The notes: generated by a model from the letters alone, not told the origin. A DNA stretch of 64,000 nt from Pectinophora gossypiella (GCF_024362695.1 NC_065408.1:17667518-17731517); one strand, 5' to 3'. Shown: positions 30,839 to 41,308, numbered from the stretch's first letter. Numbers and translations: made by a program.

Positions 30839-31288
30839 ATGTCATCCTAGAATACGTGGGAGTTACACCACAACGGGTACAAATCCTCAAGTACGCAAGG
30901 CTGCCTTGCCGTTGCGCGTTCGTGTCGCGGAGCGCCGCGACACCTGGGACCGTCCTAGCTTCCGAGCCTCTGGAAGAAGTTAGGTTGGCTCGTATAGTCA
31001 AGATTTATTATACGTGTAATGGGTCATGCATGTGTCTAAATGCGGAAAAAAGAGCCTACTATTACTACCAAGGGCTAGACAAAGACCCCTCACATGGCCC
31101 ATGGGTTGACAAGCTGGTGTACCCCAGGACCAGAGCGACTTTTGGATTAATAACAATGGTTAGTAGTAGTATTTTTTTAGAGATAAGATTTAAATTTGTT
31201 ATTTTTTCACTCCCCTATAATGTGTATCTACTTATTTCTAAAATAAATGGTTTTCTTACTGTCTCAATAGTGACGATTGTATTGCATT

Positions 31289-31465
31289 ATACATACATAA
31301 ACTCACGCCTATTTCCCACCGAGGTAAACAGATTCTATATACGATTCGATTCTGACACACTTCACTTGCTTTCTCCATATTCATCAATCGTTTCATACAC
31401 GCACGCCGGTGCAGGTAGATCGTACTGAACATTTTCTAAGGACATCTCAGGATATCTCCAATTTG
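31289..31465 (-). mobile_element. LINE H 3' end
   Basis: Begins with the reversed TATG-type tail (ACATACATAAACTCACGCCT) and runs back through the codons for AYP-GK and EEAR--C to GTACTGAACATTTTCTAAGG. Confidence 0.8.
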
Positions 31466-31834
31466 CATTATCAAAACAAAAGCGCAAACTGAAACAGAAT
31501 CACAGGTCCCAGTCAACCCTTCTGTGGGTACATCGTGCTATGTTTTCCGTACTTCATTCAATCAACCGCTTCGGTGGACTCTGATTGGTAAATAAGGTGC
31601 GTGCCGATATGTTTTTTTAGCGGGTTGATCGTGTTCACTAATAAAGTGTCAACAGCACGCGCCTGGGATTCTGTTTTGAGAAACAATGGTTGTGGAGGTC
31701 CAATATTTACGGGCTGTTGCGTTTGGGTTTCGGGGAAATATAGTCGGGAAATGAAATGAGTTTTTATATCGGATTTTTGGTTTTTAATTCCGTTACTTTT
31801 ACAGATTGATATAGTAAGTAGAATAAAGAGCAAA
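31466..31834. other. Anonymous stretch
   Basis: A 91-residue minus-strand frame (31558-31833) is not recognised. Confidence 0.35.
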
Positions 31835-31935
31835 ACTACGTATAGAATGGTAACCTCCCGCCCCGCAACAAATTGGTATTAGGCGCTGAACTAGATTTAC
31901 CTCACCCCCTTTGGGTCTTACTTTGAGCCGCTATA
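31835..31935. mobile_element. Repeat E fragment
   Basis: TACGTATAGAATGGTAACCTC and TAGATTTACCTCACCCCCTT in family order. Confidence 0.55.
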
Positions 31936-32288
31936 GAGTAAGTAACAGCACGCACCGATTGTCCGTCTTGTTCGCACTTATGCGGCAAAGCGGCACACGG
32001 CTAAATTGAGATTTTTGAAAGGGGAGTCTGAGGTGCGGTAGAATGCCGCATCCTACTCGAGAAGTTATTTATGCGATCTCAAATGGGGTGGTCAGTGCCA
32101 TAAGTAACTAGAAGACAACTAGCAGACACTTTTCACAAGAATTCTTAAGATGGACACGGTAAACCGAATATGTGGAAAAGCAACGTTAATACGTAAATAA
32201 AATGTATATGGCCGTAAGTCTTCCTCAAAATAAATAAATAAATAAATAAAAATACATAAAAATAAATAAATAATATCACAAGTAATAA
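31936..32288. other. Anonymous, ending in an AAAT-type microsatellite
   Basis: At 32227-32275 AAATA units repeat with interruptions. No gene. Confidence 0.5.
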
Positions 32289-32569
32289 TATCTCCATCTC
32301 TCTAGCGTTATCCCGTTTTTCCCGGGGTCCGGTTACCTAACCTGAATATTTGTCAGGTCCGGTTTTTTACAGACCTTCCAACCCACGAAGGGAGACCTAC
32401 CCAACAGGTTACGTCACATATGCCCGTAACGCATTGGTCGGGAACATTTAAGATCCAAACATGGATTCAAAAATAATTGGTTTAGGTCCGTGTTAGGATC
32501 TCAATTTGCGACCTCACAATCAGAGTCATGTCGTAGAGTCGTTCTTCCTACCAGCTATCACGGCTCACT
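32289..32569 (-). mobile_element. SINE G, near full length with deletions
   Basis: Starts with the reversed tail ATCTCTCTAGCGTTATCCCG and ends at a decayed tRNA-like head (TTCCTACCAGCTATCACGGC). The ACCGCTGAGCACG segment is missing. Confidence 0.75.
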
Positions 32570-33448
32570 TGTTATCGCATATAATATATTACAGGAAAAC
32601 GCTTCGTAACTCCCGTAATATAAATTCATATTTCATTTAAATGTAAATAAGAACAGACCCTTGATGTATTCGCAAAAAAACAGAATTAATATTGAGTGAA
32701 TCAATCGTCTGCGTCTTATTGAAAATATCCGAGTTACGTGCGTGGAGGCATCCCTTATCCGTTGCTCAGATACGGGCATCCTATTCTGTTCGATCTAGAG
32801 GGTACGGTTCGGTTAAAAGTACGATTATGTTTCTAGGGTTTCATACAATTTAGTAGACATGTGAGAAGGCTTTGGTTTAGTTATAGTTTTCGTATACAAA
32901 CCTATTTTGTTTAGTCAGTATGTAGCCGTTTTATGATAATTATTCCTTTGAAGGTTTCTCAAAGGAGGCGCGTTGTCGATTCATCAGTACAGATCAGTAT
33001 AAGTATTTTTTAGTAGGCTGCATAGAAAAAAGTGTCTTTTTAGCAATAAACCCGCCTATTGTACTACTTTGGCGCTATTTGTGATTGATATTTTCTGTTT
33101 TTAGCGGTGAAGGAAAACATCGTAAGGAAACCCACGAATGAATTTTTTTAATTTTTTTTTATTGTATTATAACATATATTTAAGGAAAACATACAGCTTT
33201 TATGAAACATTATTAATATAACACATATATGTAGTACAATATACATATAATATAATAGCCAACTGAGTTTTCACAAAATAATAATACCTGCTATTGGGTA
33301 TACAAAGAAAAAACAACTCACATACTTAGAGGGAAAAAACCGGAAATTAATGACAAGCGTATAGTGCTCTAACTTTAACATCTTTTTTTATTTTAAATTA
33401 TCTATTTTTTGTTATATTGAATTATTATTTTGAAACGGCATATATTAT
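32570..33448. other. Anonymous AT-rich with small LINE/SINE scraps
   Basis: Scraps: LINE M-like (TTTAGCAATAAACCCGCCTA, near 33040), SINE G-like (AGCGGTGAAGGAAAACATCG, near 33103), and a possible reversed LINE 3' UTR at 33150-33360. No gene. Confidence 0.4.
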
Positions 33449-33587
33449 AGTATTTTATGCAACAGTTGTATAAGAAGGGTCAAAAAATGCGAGTGGCGTG
33501 AGTTGCGATGTGAGCCTTGGCGAACATCGCAATAAGAGACGCCACGAGCATTTTTTGACCTAGTTATACAACGTTGCATACAATACT
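33449..33587. mobile_element. Foldback MITE with about 60-bp arms
   Basis: AGTATTTTATGCAAC at the left matches the reverse complement of GTTGCATACAATACT at the right, and the arms keep pairing through GGTCAAAAAATGC and GTGGCGT to a small centre at 33515-33525. Nearly the whole element is hairpin. Confidence 0.88.
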
Positions 33588-34519
33588 TTTTCTACGACGA
33601 CGTAATTTTAAACGAAACACAAAAATTTTCCAATTTATTTTCCAACGCGCGGGAAAATGGCGGAAAATGTATACTTTTTTTTATAGTATATCTATGGCAC
33701 CAAACAAAGTAAAGGTGCCAGTTTCCAGGTCAAAAAAAAAAAACAACAACAATGCTTTTTTGGCGACATTATAGTACAGTTACACTTTGTAAACAATGCT
33801 TTTATAGGCCATAGAGCGTACACTTTTTCAAAGAGTTTAATTATGTATGTACTTATATTAGACTTTTTGGTTATTTAAATGCCAGATTAAAGTAGAGGAG
33901 TAGAAAAACTAATATAATATATATTACGCCGGTTAAACTGTCCCTAAAATAGGGCCGGAACATACCGGAATCCAAGACCTTCCGAAGAATACGATGTAAA
34001 TTGAAAATCTCTCTATTTGGAGATCAAACGATCCCTTTGTATTTCCATACGATCGTGACTACCTCTGTATAACAATATCCTGGTATTATATCCCGTATTA
34101 TCGCTTTGTACGGGGCTTAGCTCGCGCGATTTAGCTTTTTCGTCCCAACATATCAGGCACATCAAGACATCATTATTTCGCATCGGCGACGACATGAAAC
34201 AAAAAACAAAAGAAGGAGGGAAATTGAAACGCTTTGCGTTTTCAAAAGAAAAATAATGTATTCGAATTTCAGGTAAATTGGAATTCGTTTGGCTGTATTG
34301 TTTTCTGGATTTGTTTTTTGTGTGAAAGTATGACCTCGTGGCCTCGTTTGGCTTGTGATAAATTTATACGTGTAGATAATATTTTTTCGCCACTCTAAGA
34401 AATATTTCAAACACTTACCCTTTAGTACCTGAAACAAATGAAATCATGAATTAATTTTCAATGAAGGTTTACCTAGGGACTAACTGTAATAAAATAGGTG
34501 AAAAACCTAGCTTAGTTTG
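33588..34519. other. Anonymous stretch
   Basis: No recognised repeat or gene; open frames at 33574-33774 and 34162-34437 have no domain. Confidence 0.4.
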
Positions 34520-34714
34520 CCTAGTTTGGTCAGGACATTACAGGCTGATCACCTGATTGTCCGAAACTAAGATGATCCGTGCTTCATGGATAACATGCAA
34601 GTTAGTAGTCGTTACTGGAGCCATGTCAGGGGACCCTGGCGATTCAATAGTAACCCTGACACCAGGGTTGATGAGGTTGGTAATCCACCTCACAACCCAC
34701 ACGATAGAAGAAGA
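34520..34714 (+). mobile_element. SINE A, head-less, core deleted
   Basis: Starts CCTAGTTTGGTCAGGACATT and ends GATAGAAGAAGA. Most of the core hairpin is lost (GATCCGTGCTTCATGGATAA). Confidence 0.85.
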
Positions 34715-34716
34715 TT

Positions 34717-34925
34717 ACATACATACATAAACTCACGCCTATTTCCCACCGGGGTAAGCAGAGATTATGGAATTCCATTTGCTTCGATCCCGACACACTT
34801 CTCTTGCTTCCTCCACATTCATCAATCGTTTCATACACGCACGCCGGTTTAGAGTAGATCATAATGAACCTTTTCTAAGGACATCTTCTTCTAGGTCTTC
34901 CTCTGCCAGCCTACCATCAACCTGC
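34717..34925 (-). mobile_element. LINE H 3' end
   Basis: Reversed TATG tail, then the ORF2 end; the minus strand reads RACMKRLMNVEEAREVC-like codons. Lies 2 bp after the SINE A tail. Confidence 0.8.
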
Positions 34926-34994
34926 CTTTTATTAATTAATTTATATATTTATTTATTTGCGGTGCCATTTTTTAGACGACAACTACAGTACCAA

Positions 34995-35203
34995 TATACA
35001 GGGTGTTAGTGACATCGTCACGAAATCTTTGAGGGATGATTCAGATCATGAAACTGAATTGATATCAAGTGGAATTTTCCATCGCAAAAGTATGGAACTG
35101 AAAAAAATAAAACAAAAAACACTAAAATTTTCGTGAATTTTCCGAATCATGGTATGAACCATCTCCCTCAGTATTCGTTACGTCGTCACTAAAACCCTGT
35201 ATA
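34995..35203. mobile_element. Element D, copy 7
   Basis: Classic ends (TATACAGGGTGTTAGTGACA and ACTAAAACCCTGTATA). The right arm lacks the GATATCAACTCAG segment. Confidence 0.85.
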
Positions 35204-35524
35204 TTGTACGGGTATATGTGTAAATAATGATCGAAGATTTAGTACAAATAAATAGACTAAACAGAGACAGTAAAACGTATAGGATAGTTCTCAGGTCCTC
35301 TGTCGCATACCTAATTATGTCGAGCAACTTCCACTCGAAATTTGCATCAGCAAACTTTTGCCGGGTAACTTCTGGTGTAGTGATTGTTCCCTTAACTGTT
35401 GCGTTCGAATGATTCTGGGTAATTTGAATAGGATGTTTCATGTTGTCTGGGAAACGGGGAAGTGGTACTTTTCATTCGAAATGAACGCAAGGTAATTTCG
35501 AACGCAATTGTATTTTATATAATG

Positions 35525-35593
35525 TGGCGCCGTGGTAGCCCAGTTGGTAGAACACTCGCCTCTCACTTTGAGGTCGCAGATTCGAATCCCATT
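35525..35593 (+). mobile_element. tRNA-like head of SINE G
   Basis: GCCGTGGTAGCCCAGTTGGT, then TGAGGTCGCAGATTCGAATCCC: A-box and B-box-like motifs of a tRNA-derived head. The expected SINE G body does not follow; it resumes at 35913. Confidence 0.75.
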
Positions 35594-35912
35594 TAAATTT
35601 AGATATAGTGCATGAGGACATGCACTGTGTCAGGATGGACGAGTGTAAGGTCGATTCTAATCGAGTAAAATCTCACGAGTAAAATGTTTACGAGAGATTG
35701 CAACACTGGCCGGAATTAGAAGTACGGTAAAAGAAAAATGTTGGGAGACGGGTGATTGTTTTTTTGGGGGTTTGTCATGGAGGGACGTGGAAAAACTTGG
35801 ATGGTTACGAAAATAGTATTATAAGATTTAAAGTATTGTTTTGACAAAAGAAGAGAAATATAGATATATATATGTTATAAAATTATAGAAGGTGAGTTTT
35901 ATTATATTTCAG
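35594..35912. other. Sequence separating two parts of SINE G
   Basis: About 320 bp with no match elsewhere in the window. It ends TATTATATTTCAG, which looks like a splice acceptor but may be chance. Confidence 0.45.
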
Positions 35913-36193
35913 TACAGGCCTAAACCAATGTCCGTCGAATTTGTTTTCGAATTCATGCTTGTATCATAAATGGTTATCACGTGCTCAGCGGTGAAGGAAA
36001 ACATCGTGAGGATACCCACATTCCCGAGAAATGCATTTTTGGAGGTATGTGACCTAACCTGTATAAGGCTGCTTTTCCCTTCGCGGGTTGGAAGGTCAGA
36101 CAGGCAGAAGCTTCTGTAAAAAATCGGTCCTATCAAATCTTCAGGTTAGATAAGCGGACCCTGTGAAAAACGGGATAATGCTAGGGAGATGAT
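35913..36193 (+). mobile_element. SINE G body and tail
   Basis: Well preserved from ACAGGCCTAAACCAATGTCC through CACGTGCTCAGCGGTGAAGG to GGGATAATGCTAGGGAGATG. Confidence 0.85.
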
Positions 36194-36234
36194 AATTAAT
36201 TATATTTTATTTTATTTTTAAATATTTTTTTTTT

Positions 36235-36340
36235 GTGGAGGAAGCAAGAGAAGTGTTTCAGGATCGAAGCAAATGGAATTCTATAGTCTCTGCTTACCCC
36301 GGTGGGAAATAGGCGTGAGTTTATGTATGTATGTATGTTA
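36235..36340 (+). mobile_element. LINE H: ORF2 C-terminus and TATG tail
   Basis: The plus strand reads VEEAREVFQDRSKWNSIVSA then YPGGK and a TAG stop at about 36310, followed by GTTTATGTATGTATGTATG. This shows that family H is the 3' end of a LINE. The clade is not assigned. Confidence 0.85.
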
Positions 36341-36396
36341 TTTATCGTTACATTATATTGAAAACAAGTAAGTGCCTTTTAAAAAATATATATTAT

Positions 36397-36549
36397 CTTA
36401 CTTTCGAGCAATCAGGTGATTAGCCTGTAATGACTTAACCAAATTTGGGATCACAAAGTGATTTTTGTGATAATTATGACCCCACCGGGATTCGAACTTA
36501 GTCTCCGGATCATGAGCCCAACGCTCAGCCACTGGACCACGGAGGCCGT
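36397..36549 (-). mobile_element. SINE A, head half
   Basis: Holds the tRNA-like head (reversed B box GGGATTCGAACTT and CCACTGGACCACGGAGGCC) and first body segment only. Confidence 0.85.
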
Positions 36550-37054
36550 AAATTATATAATAAGGAATTTGAGTATTAAAACCTTTAAAAAAACTAGCAA
36601 AATATAATGCAAATCTTCCTATTCTTTTTATCAACCTTTCACAGACCATTAAAATGATGGAAGTATGTAAAATTCATTTTTTATTCTCATTTTTACGGCC
36701 AGGCAAATAGGTTATAAAAAAATCCTTGTCCCTTGGAGATATTAAAGAGTTTATGACGGAAAGAGATAAGTCTTCAAAACTATAAAGGCGGAATTCTGTA
36801 GTAAAAGTATTTTGTACCGTCTTTATGGTCACTTGATCATTGGAAGAGGGTTATGCACAACACAAGGCGGTTTTTCGTTGGCATAATGTGAAAATTAAAT
36901 TAACGAGCTGTGAAGCCTATCAAACTTCGCCTTGCAGTGAAAACCCCAAGCACCTTAATATTTCAAATAAAAAATCACATTCTAATTTAATTCTCATTGA
37001 AAAATCAGCCCAATTAAGGGAATTATGGCGTTAGCTCGTAGTAAGTGAGTTAGT
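36550..37054. other. Anonymous stretch
   Basis: A 64-residue frame at 36840-37034 (+) is not recognised; no repeat. Confidence 0.35.
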
Positions 37055-37337
37055 GAGGAGCTCGGTGGCGCAGCGTTAAACGCGTTCGGTCTGCGATCGT
37101 TGAAGTTAAGCAACTTTCGCAAAGGCCGGTCATAGGATGGGTGACCACAAAAAAAGTGCGCATGTCAAGCTCCTCCGTGCTTCGGAAGGCACGTTAAGCC
37201 GTTGATCCCGGCTGCATTAGCAATCGTTAATAACCATTAATACGCACTGGGCCCGCGTGATGGTTTAAGGCCCGATCTCCCTATCCATCCATAGGGAAGG
37301 CCAGTAGTGGGGACGTTAATGGGCTGATGATGATGAT
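37055..37337 (+). mobile_element. SINE B, full length
   Basis: Reference copy. 5S-like words GAAGTTAAGCAAC (37102-37114) and GGATGGGTGACC (37135-37146) stand 20 nt apart, as in insect 5S rRNA (known from memory). Core at 37175-37213, then tail GGGCTGATGATGATGAT. Confidence 0.93.
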
Positions 37338-37472
37338 AGCGTTAGCAGCGAACGGCGATTCCCGCTACGGCGAGTCTCTTTACGGCGAGTGGCTGAGACG
37401 TCGCGTCTGTCATTTGCTTGTACAGTTCAAAACACAAAATGCTTGTTCGTTGTTTTCTTATTTCCTAATTTT

Positions 37473-37741
37473 AGTGTCAGGGTTATTATTGAGCCGCCAA
37501 AGGCCCCTGACATGGCTCATGTAACGACTACTTACTTACATCAGTAAGTAGCAACCGGGAACAACGGCTTAACGTGCCTTCCGAAGCATGGATCATCTTA
37601 CTTTCAGACAATCAGGTGATCAGCCTGTAATGTCCTAACCGAACTATCCCTAGTTCGGTTAGGACAAAGTGATTTTGTGATATGTCCCCACCGGGATTCG
37701 TACCCGGGGCCTCCGCTCAACCACTGGACCTCAGAGGCCGT
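37473..37741 (-). mobile_element. SINE A, tail-less, with micro-inversion
   Basis: Reverse copy lacking the GAA tail. Near 37636-37665 the CCTAACCGAACT word is followed by its own complement AGTTCGGTTAGG around ATCCCT, a small hairpin not present in other copies. Confidence 0.85.
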
Positions 37742-38108
37742 TGACCTCACGTGAGAGAAGAAGATAATTACCCAAGCGACAATTCCTCTCATACACGATA
37801 AAATCAATTCACTAGCACTAGTTTAGAAGCCATTCAGCGCTGAGATTTAACAGATTTGTCATTAGCCGACACACAATGGTTATCGTCAATGGAATGCCAA
37901 TATCTGAACCATTGTACGCGACCCTCCGGATACGGGGGTGGGCAGGGGGGAGCAATAATGGCTTAATGTATGGGGTTATGTATTAGGTATTTAATGGTAG
38001 AGGGTGGTCGGGAAATAGGGAAAAACGTTACGGTTTCATGGCGATATGTGCAGTTTAGCGATTGTTTTCGTGTTTTGTAATAGTCGACAAATACCGATTG
38101 ATATTAAG
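37742..38108. other. Anonymous stretch
   Basis: GAGAGAAGAAGATAATTACC and the following ~90 bp (CAATTCACTAGCACTAGT, AGAAGCCATTCAGCGCTGAG) recur after the SINE A at 43.05 kb, so SINE and flank were duplicated together. Otherwise no gene or repeat. Confidence 0.55.
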
Positions 38109-38258
38109 TACAGGCCTGAGGATACCCAGTTGGGCGCGAACCTCGGCCCAGGGCGTCGTCTGAGAGGAAAACAATACTTGAAAGAATTAATCGATCCGAG
38201 CGGGTCGACAGCGATAAGCGCTGATAAAGCGTTGGTAACGGGGTCCTAACCGTCGCAT
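38109..38258 (-). mobile_element. LINE F fragment without poly-A end
   Basis: ACAGGCCTGAGGATACCCAG to CGATAAGCGCTGATAAAGCG, reversed. Confidence 0.75.
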
Positions 38259-38284
38259 AATACACACGCCCCATTAAATATATT

Positions 38285-38609
38285 TTCTTCTTCTTGTTGT
38301 GTGGGTTGTGAGGTAGAATGCCAGCCTCATCAACCCTGGTGTCAAGGTTATAATTGAGCCGCCAAAGGCCCCTGACATGGCTCATGTAACGATTACTCAC
38401 ATCAGTAAATAGTAACCGGGACCAACGGCTTCACGTGCCTTCCGAACCATGCATTATCTTATTTTCGGACATTCAGGTGATCAGCCTGTAATGTCCTAAC
38501 CAAACTAGGGATCACGAAATATTTTTTTGTGATATGTCCCTACCGGGATTCGAACCCGGGGCCTCCGGATCGTGAGTCCAACGCTCAACCACCGGACCAC
38601 AGAGGACAT
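38285..38609 (-). mobile_element. SINE A, full length
   Basis: Complete from reversed GAA tail to tRNA-like head (GGGATTCGAACCCGGGGCCT). No clear TSD. Confidence 0.92.
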
Positions 38610-38647
38610 TCATAATTAAATTTGATAGTGTTTCATTATTCGATTTT

Positions 38648-38778
38648 ATTCGTTTGAATTCTTATTTGAATCATGTTTGTATAGATAATTGATATCACGT
38701 GGTTTCAAGGATATGTGCCCAGTTAATGGCAATAGGCTTTTCTCATTTTATATGAGACTTCTACGAAGCTGGTAAGGA
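38648..38778 (+). mobile_element. SINE V fragment
   Basis: TGATATCACGTGGTTTCAAG and GTTAATGGCAATAGGC in family order. Confidence 0.6.
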
Positions 38779-38789
38779 GTGGAAGTAAT

Positions 38790-39497
38790 ATGAATAAGGA
38801 ATAATACTACGTATGGAACGGCAACTCTCTGCTCCCCACCGTCTGAGATAGGTTTACATCAGCCCTCAGACGTCACACACACAGTAGCGCGTGTTGATAA
38901 TGTCAATGTGTAGTATCTGTGTAAAACGAGGTTTTTTCTACGGTTTTTTGTAATAAGTACTAGCTACCTAACTAAGTTCATCATCACCATCACCAGCCCA
39001 TTAACGTCCCCATATGGATGGATAGAGAACTCGGGCCTTTAACCACCACGCGGGCCCAGTACGGATTGGTGGTTATTAACGACTGCTAATGCAGCCGGGA
39101 CCAACGCCTTGCCTTGCCTTCCGAAGCACGGAGGAGCTCGAGATGAAAACTTTTTTTTTGTGGTCACCCATCCTATGACCGGCCTTTGCGCAAGTTGCTT
39201 AACTTCGACAATCGCAGACCGAGCGCGTTTACCGCTGCGCCACCGAGCACCTCAAGTTATAACGGTTAAATTAGGTATTGTAATTGCCAGCCCTCAGACG
39301 TCACACACACAGTTGCACCTGTCGATAATGTCAATGTGTAGTATTTGTGTAAAAAGAGGTTTTTTTGTAATAAGTTCTACCTACCTAACTAAGTAATAAC
39401 GGTTAAATTAGGTATTGTAATTGCCAGCCCTCAGACGTCACACACATAGTTGCACCTGTCGATAATGTCAATGTGTAGTGTCTGTGAAACGATGTTG
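38790..39497. repeat. Repeat E with 137-bp tandem units, split by SINE B
   Basis: Unit landmarks: CCCTCAGACGTCACACACAC, GTCAATGTGTAGTATYTGTG, CTACCTAACTAAGT. Unit 2 (39260-39396) and unit 3 (39397-39497, partial) are adjacent with a 137-bp period; an earlier partial unit (from about 38863) lies before the SINE B insert. Confidence 0.85.
38979..39253 (-). mobile_element. SINE B inserted in the tandem array, 5-bp TSD
   Basis: Reverse copy; the tail has lost GCTGGGGCACGGGCC. AAGTT at 38974-38978 and 39254-39258 flanks it, and the next unit shows the matching join (CTAACTAAGTAATAACGG). Confidence 0.88.
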
Positions 39498-39880
39498 TTT
39501 ATAATAATATAAATAATATATTTTTATTGACAAAAATATCAGTACAATGTTTTCCTTAAATTAAGCATAGTTGACATGAATACTTATTGAGTAGGTACCA
39601 TAGCTGACTAAGTTTAGAAATAATTGTATTGTATTCTATGATGCCTCTCTCCTGGAGAAAGACACAAAAAAGTAGCCAGCATACAATATTATGTTTCTGA
39701 CAGAGTAAACAAAAAAAAAGTTTGTATAAAGTGTCCGGTTAATTTTTACTTCTTTACTCTTTCGGGGACACAGGGGTGATACTGTGTTGTGTTTAGTACT
39801 TAATAATTTTGACAGTGTTCTGATATTGTGGACTGTCAGTTTATTTATTTTTTTCTTAGAAAGTATGACCCAGAGGGGGT
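39498..39880 (-). other. Probable LINE 3' UTR, then anonymous
   Basis: AATAATATATTTTTATTGAC and TTTTCCTTAAATTAAGC look like a reversed retroelement tail; there is no protein support. Confidence 0.3.
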
Positions 39881-39965
39881 GAGGTCGGCGCCCGCCACGA
39901 ATTAGTGCGGGGCGGGGAGTGACCGTTCTATACGTAGTGTTATTCTTTATTCTATGGTTACACTT
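39881..39965. mobile_element. Repeat E fragment, reversed
   Basis: GAGGGGGTGAGGTCGGCGCC and GACCGTTCTATACGTAGTG. Confidence 0.6.
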
Positions 39966-40021
39966 ACATAGCGGTAAATGGAAGTCTATACATTGTTTTA
40001 AGTTTACGCGGTTATTGTCAT

Positions 40022-40287
40022 AATTGGGTCGTATACTAGGATCTAGAAAAAATATGAAATCCTGATTACTAAATAAAGACAGATCTGAAATTTAACGAAA
40101 AATATTTTCTTTTTCCTATTTAACTTATTTATGAATTTTAATCAAGAAAAATGTAATAATAAGTCCGACATTTTATCACGATTTTCTATGACGTCACAGT
40201 GTGCGTTTTCATACAAATTCCATAGTAATTTCGTGTTTTGACGTTTAGTAAAAAGTAACTGATTTGACTAGTTGGAAACTAGCCTAT
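40022..40287. mobile_element. MITE L, full length, reversed
   Basis: Ends ATTGGGTCGTATACTAGG and GTTGGAAACTAGCCTATT; carries the empty target site for the insert seen at 25.9 kb. Confidence 0.85.
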
Positions 40288-40543
40288 TAAAACACATAAT
40301 AACGGGTTCTTACCGCGTCTAAAATAGGGATATGAGACACTGTTACAAGTGCCAAAGAAGCAAAGCGGCAAAGAAAGTGGGTAGACAGATATGTCTGCCC
40401 GTAGAAAATTATGGATCTACCTACTCCACTCCAATCTCATCAGTCATCCTGTGATCATGGCACTTGCAACAGTGTCGAAATATCGGCAGTCTCATATCCC
40501 TATTTTATATGCGGTAAGAACCCGTTATTATGGTGTTTTAATA
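40286..40543. mobile_element. Foldback MITE K, full length, TTAA ends
   Basis: Left arm 40286-40353 (TTAAAACACATAATAACGGG, then GGATATGAGACACTGTTACA) pairs with right arm 40458-40543. TTAA stands at both ends, compatible with a piggyBac-type target choice. Abuts MITE L. A plus-strand open frame here is by-product. Confidence 0.88.
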
Positions 40544-40545
40544 AT

Positions 40546-41308
40546 GAAAGTCTATTTCAAAATATATAATTATTTTTCCGGCGTCTTGCTCCTCTGCTAA
40601 CCCTATTAGGGATTACAGTTTATATGAATGTTATGTATGTAAGAATATCTCTTAGATGGCTCTGTAAGTATAATGTGTTTATATAGTTAAAAAGAGGGTG
40701 CGCAAAGTTTCGGAATATTGTAAGAAGGATTGCTCTAAGTTTGGGGACTGTTGAGTTTTGCTGTTAAGTTTCGGGAAGTTTGTACCGATCGTTCAGTTTA
40801 ATAGAAATAAAACGGGAAATAATGTTACACTTACTAGATTTAACGGAATTTTTACGTGCTAATCTAGTATTCATAGTAACAATAAACAAAAAAAAAACAA
40901 AATAAAATAAAAAAAAATGTCAAAATAAAATCGCAGCCAGTGTCCTTATAATGAAAGAGTTTTTATAACACGTACTTTCCCACTTTGGGAACATTCCCGG
41001 GACGGCACATCACTAGTCACACTAATATTTACCATTATTTGTCATATTATTGTAGTTAATAACGTTCATTTTTTATCAATTTAATGGAAACAAATGTTGG
41101 GAGTACTTGGGAGCCATAAAGATTAATGATGTTTTCATTCAATTACTATTATCCTTATGGAATCATGTTAACTGATCATATTTTTATTGTAACTTCTAAT
41201 TCAATTGAACGCTATTCATGTCCACTTTTCTACTTCTTTTTATATTTAAACATGTGTTTTTTTTTAGTCTCTTGAGTACCGTTATAAAATCTGAATGAAA
41301 GAAAGACA
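40546..41308. other. Anonymous AT-rich stretch
   Basis: No gene or recognised repeat. Includes an A-rich tract at 40888-40925. Confidence 0.4.

Noticed and set aside
30600..31428. 127- and 190-residue open frames
   Set aside because: Built from LINE F 3' end, anonymous sequence and LINE H antisense; no coherent protein.
37090..37150. A true 5S rRNA gene
   Set aside because: Only the internal control region is alike; the flanking 5S sequence is missing and the segment is inside a SINE.
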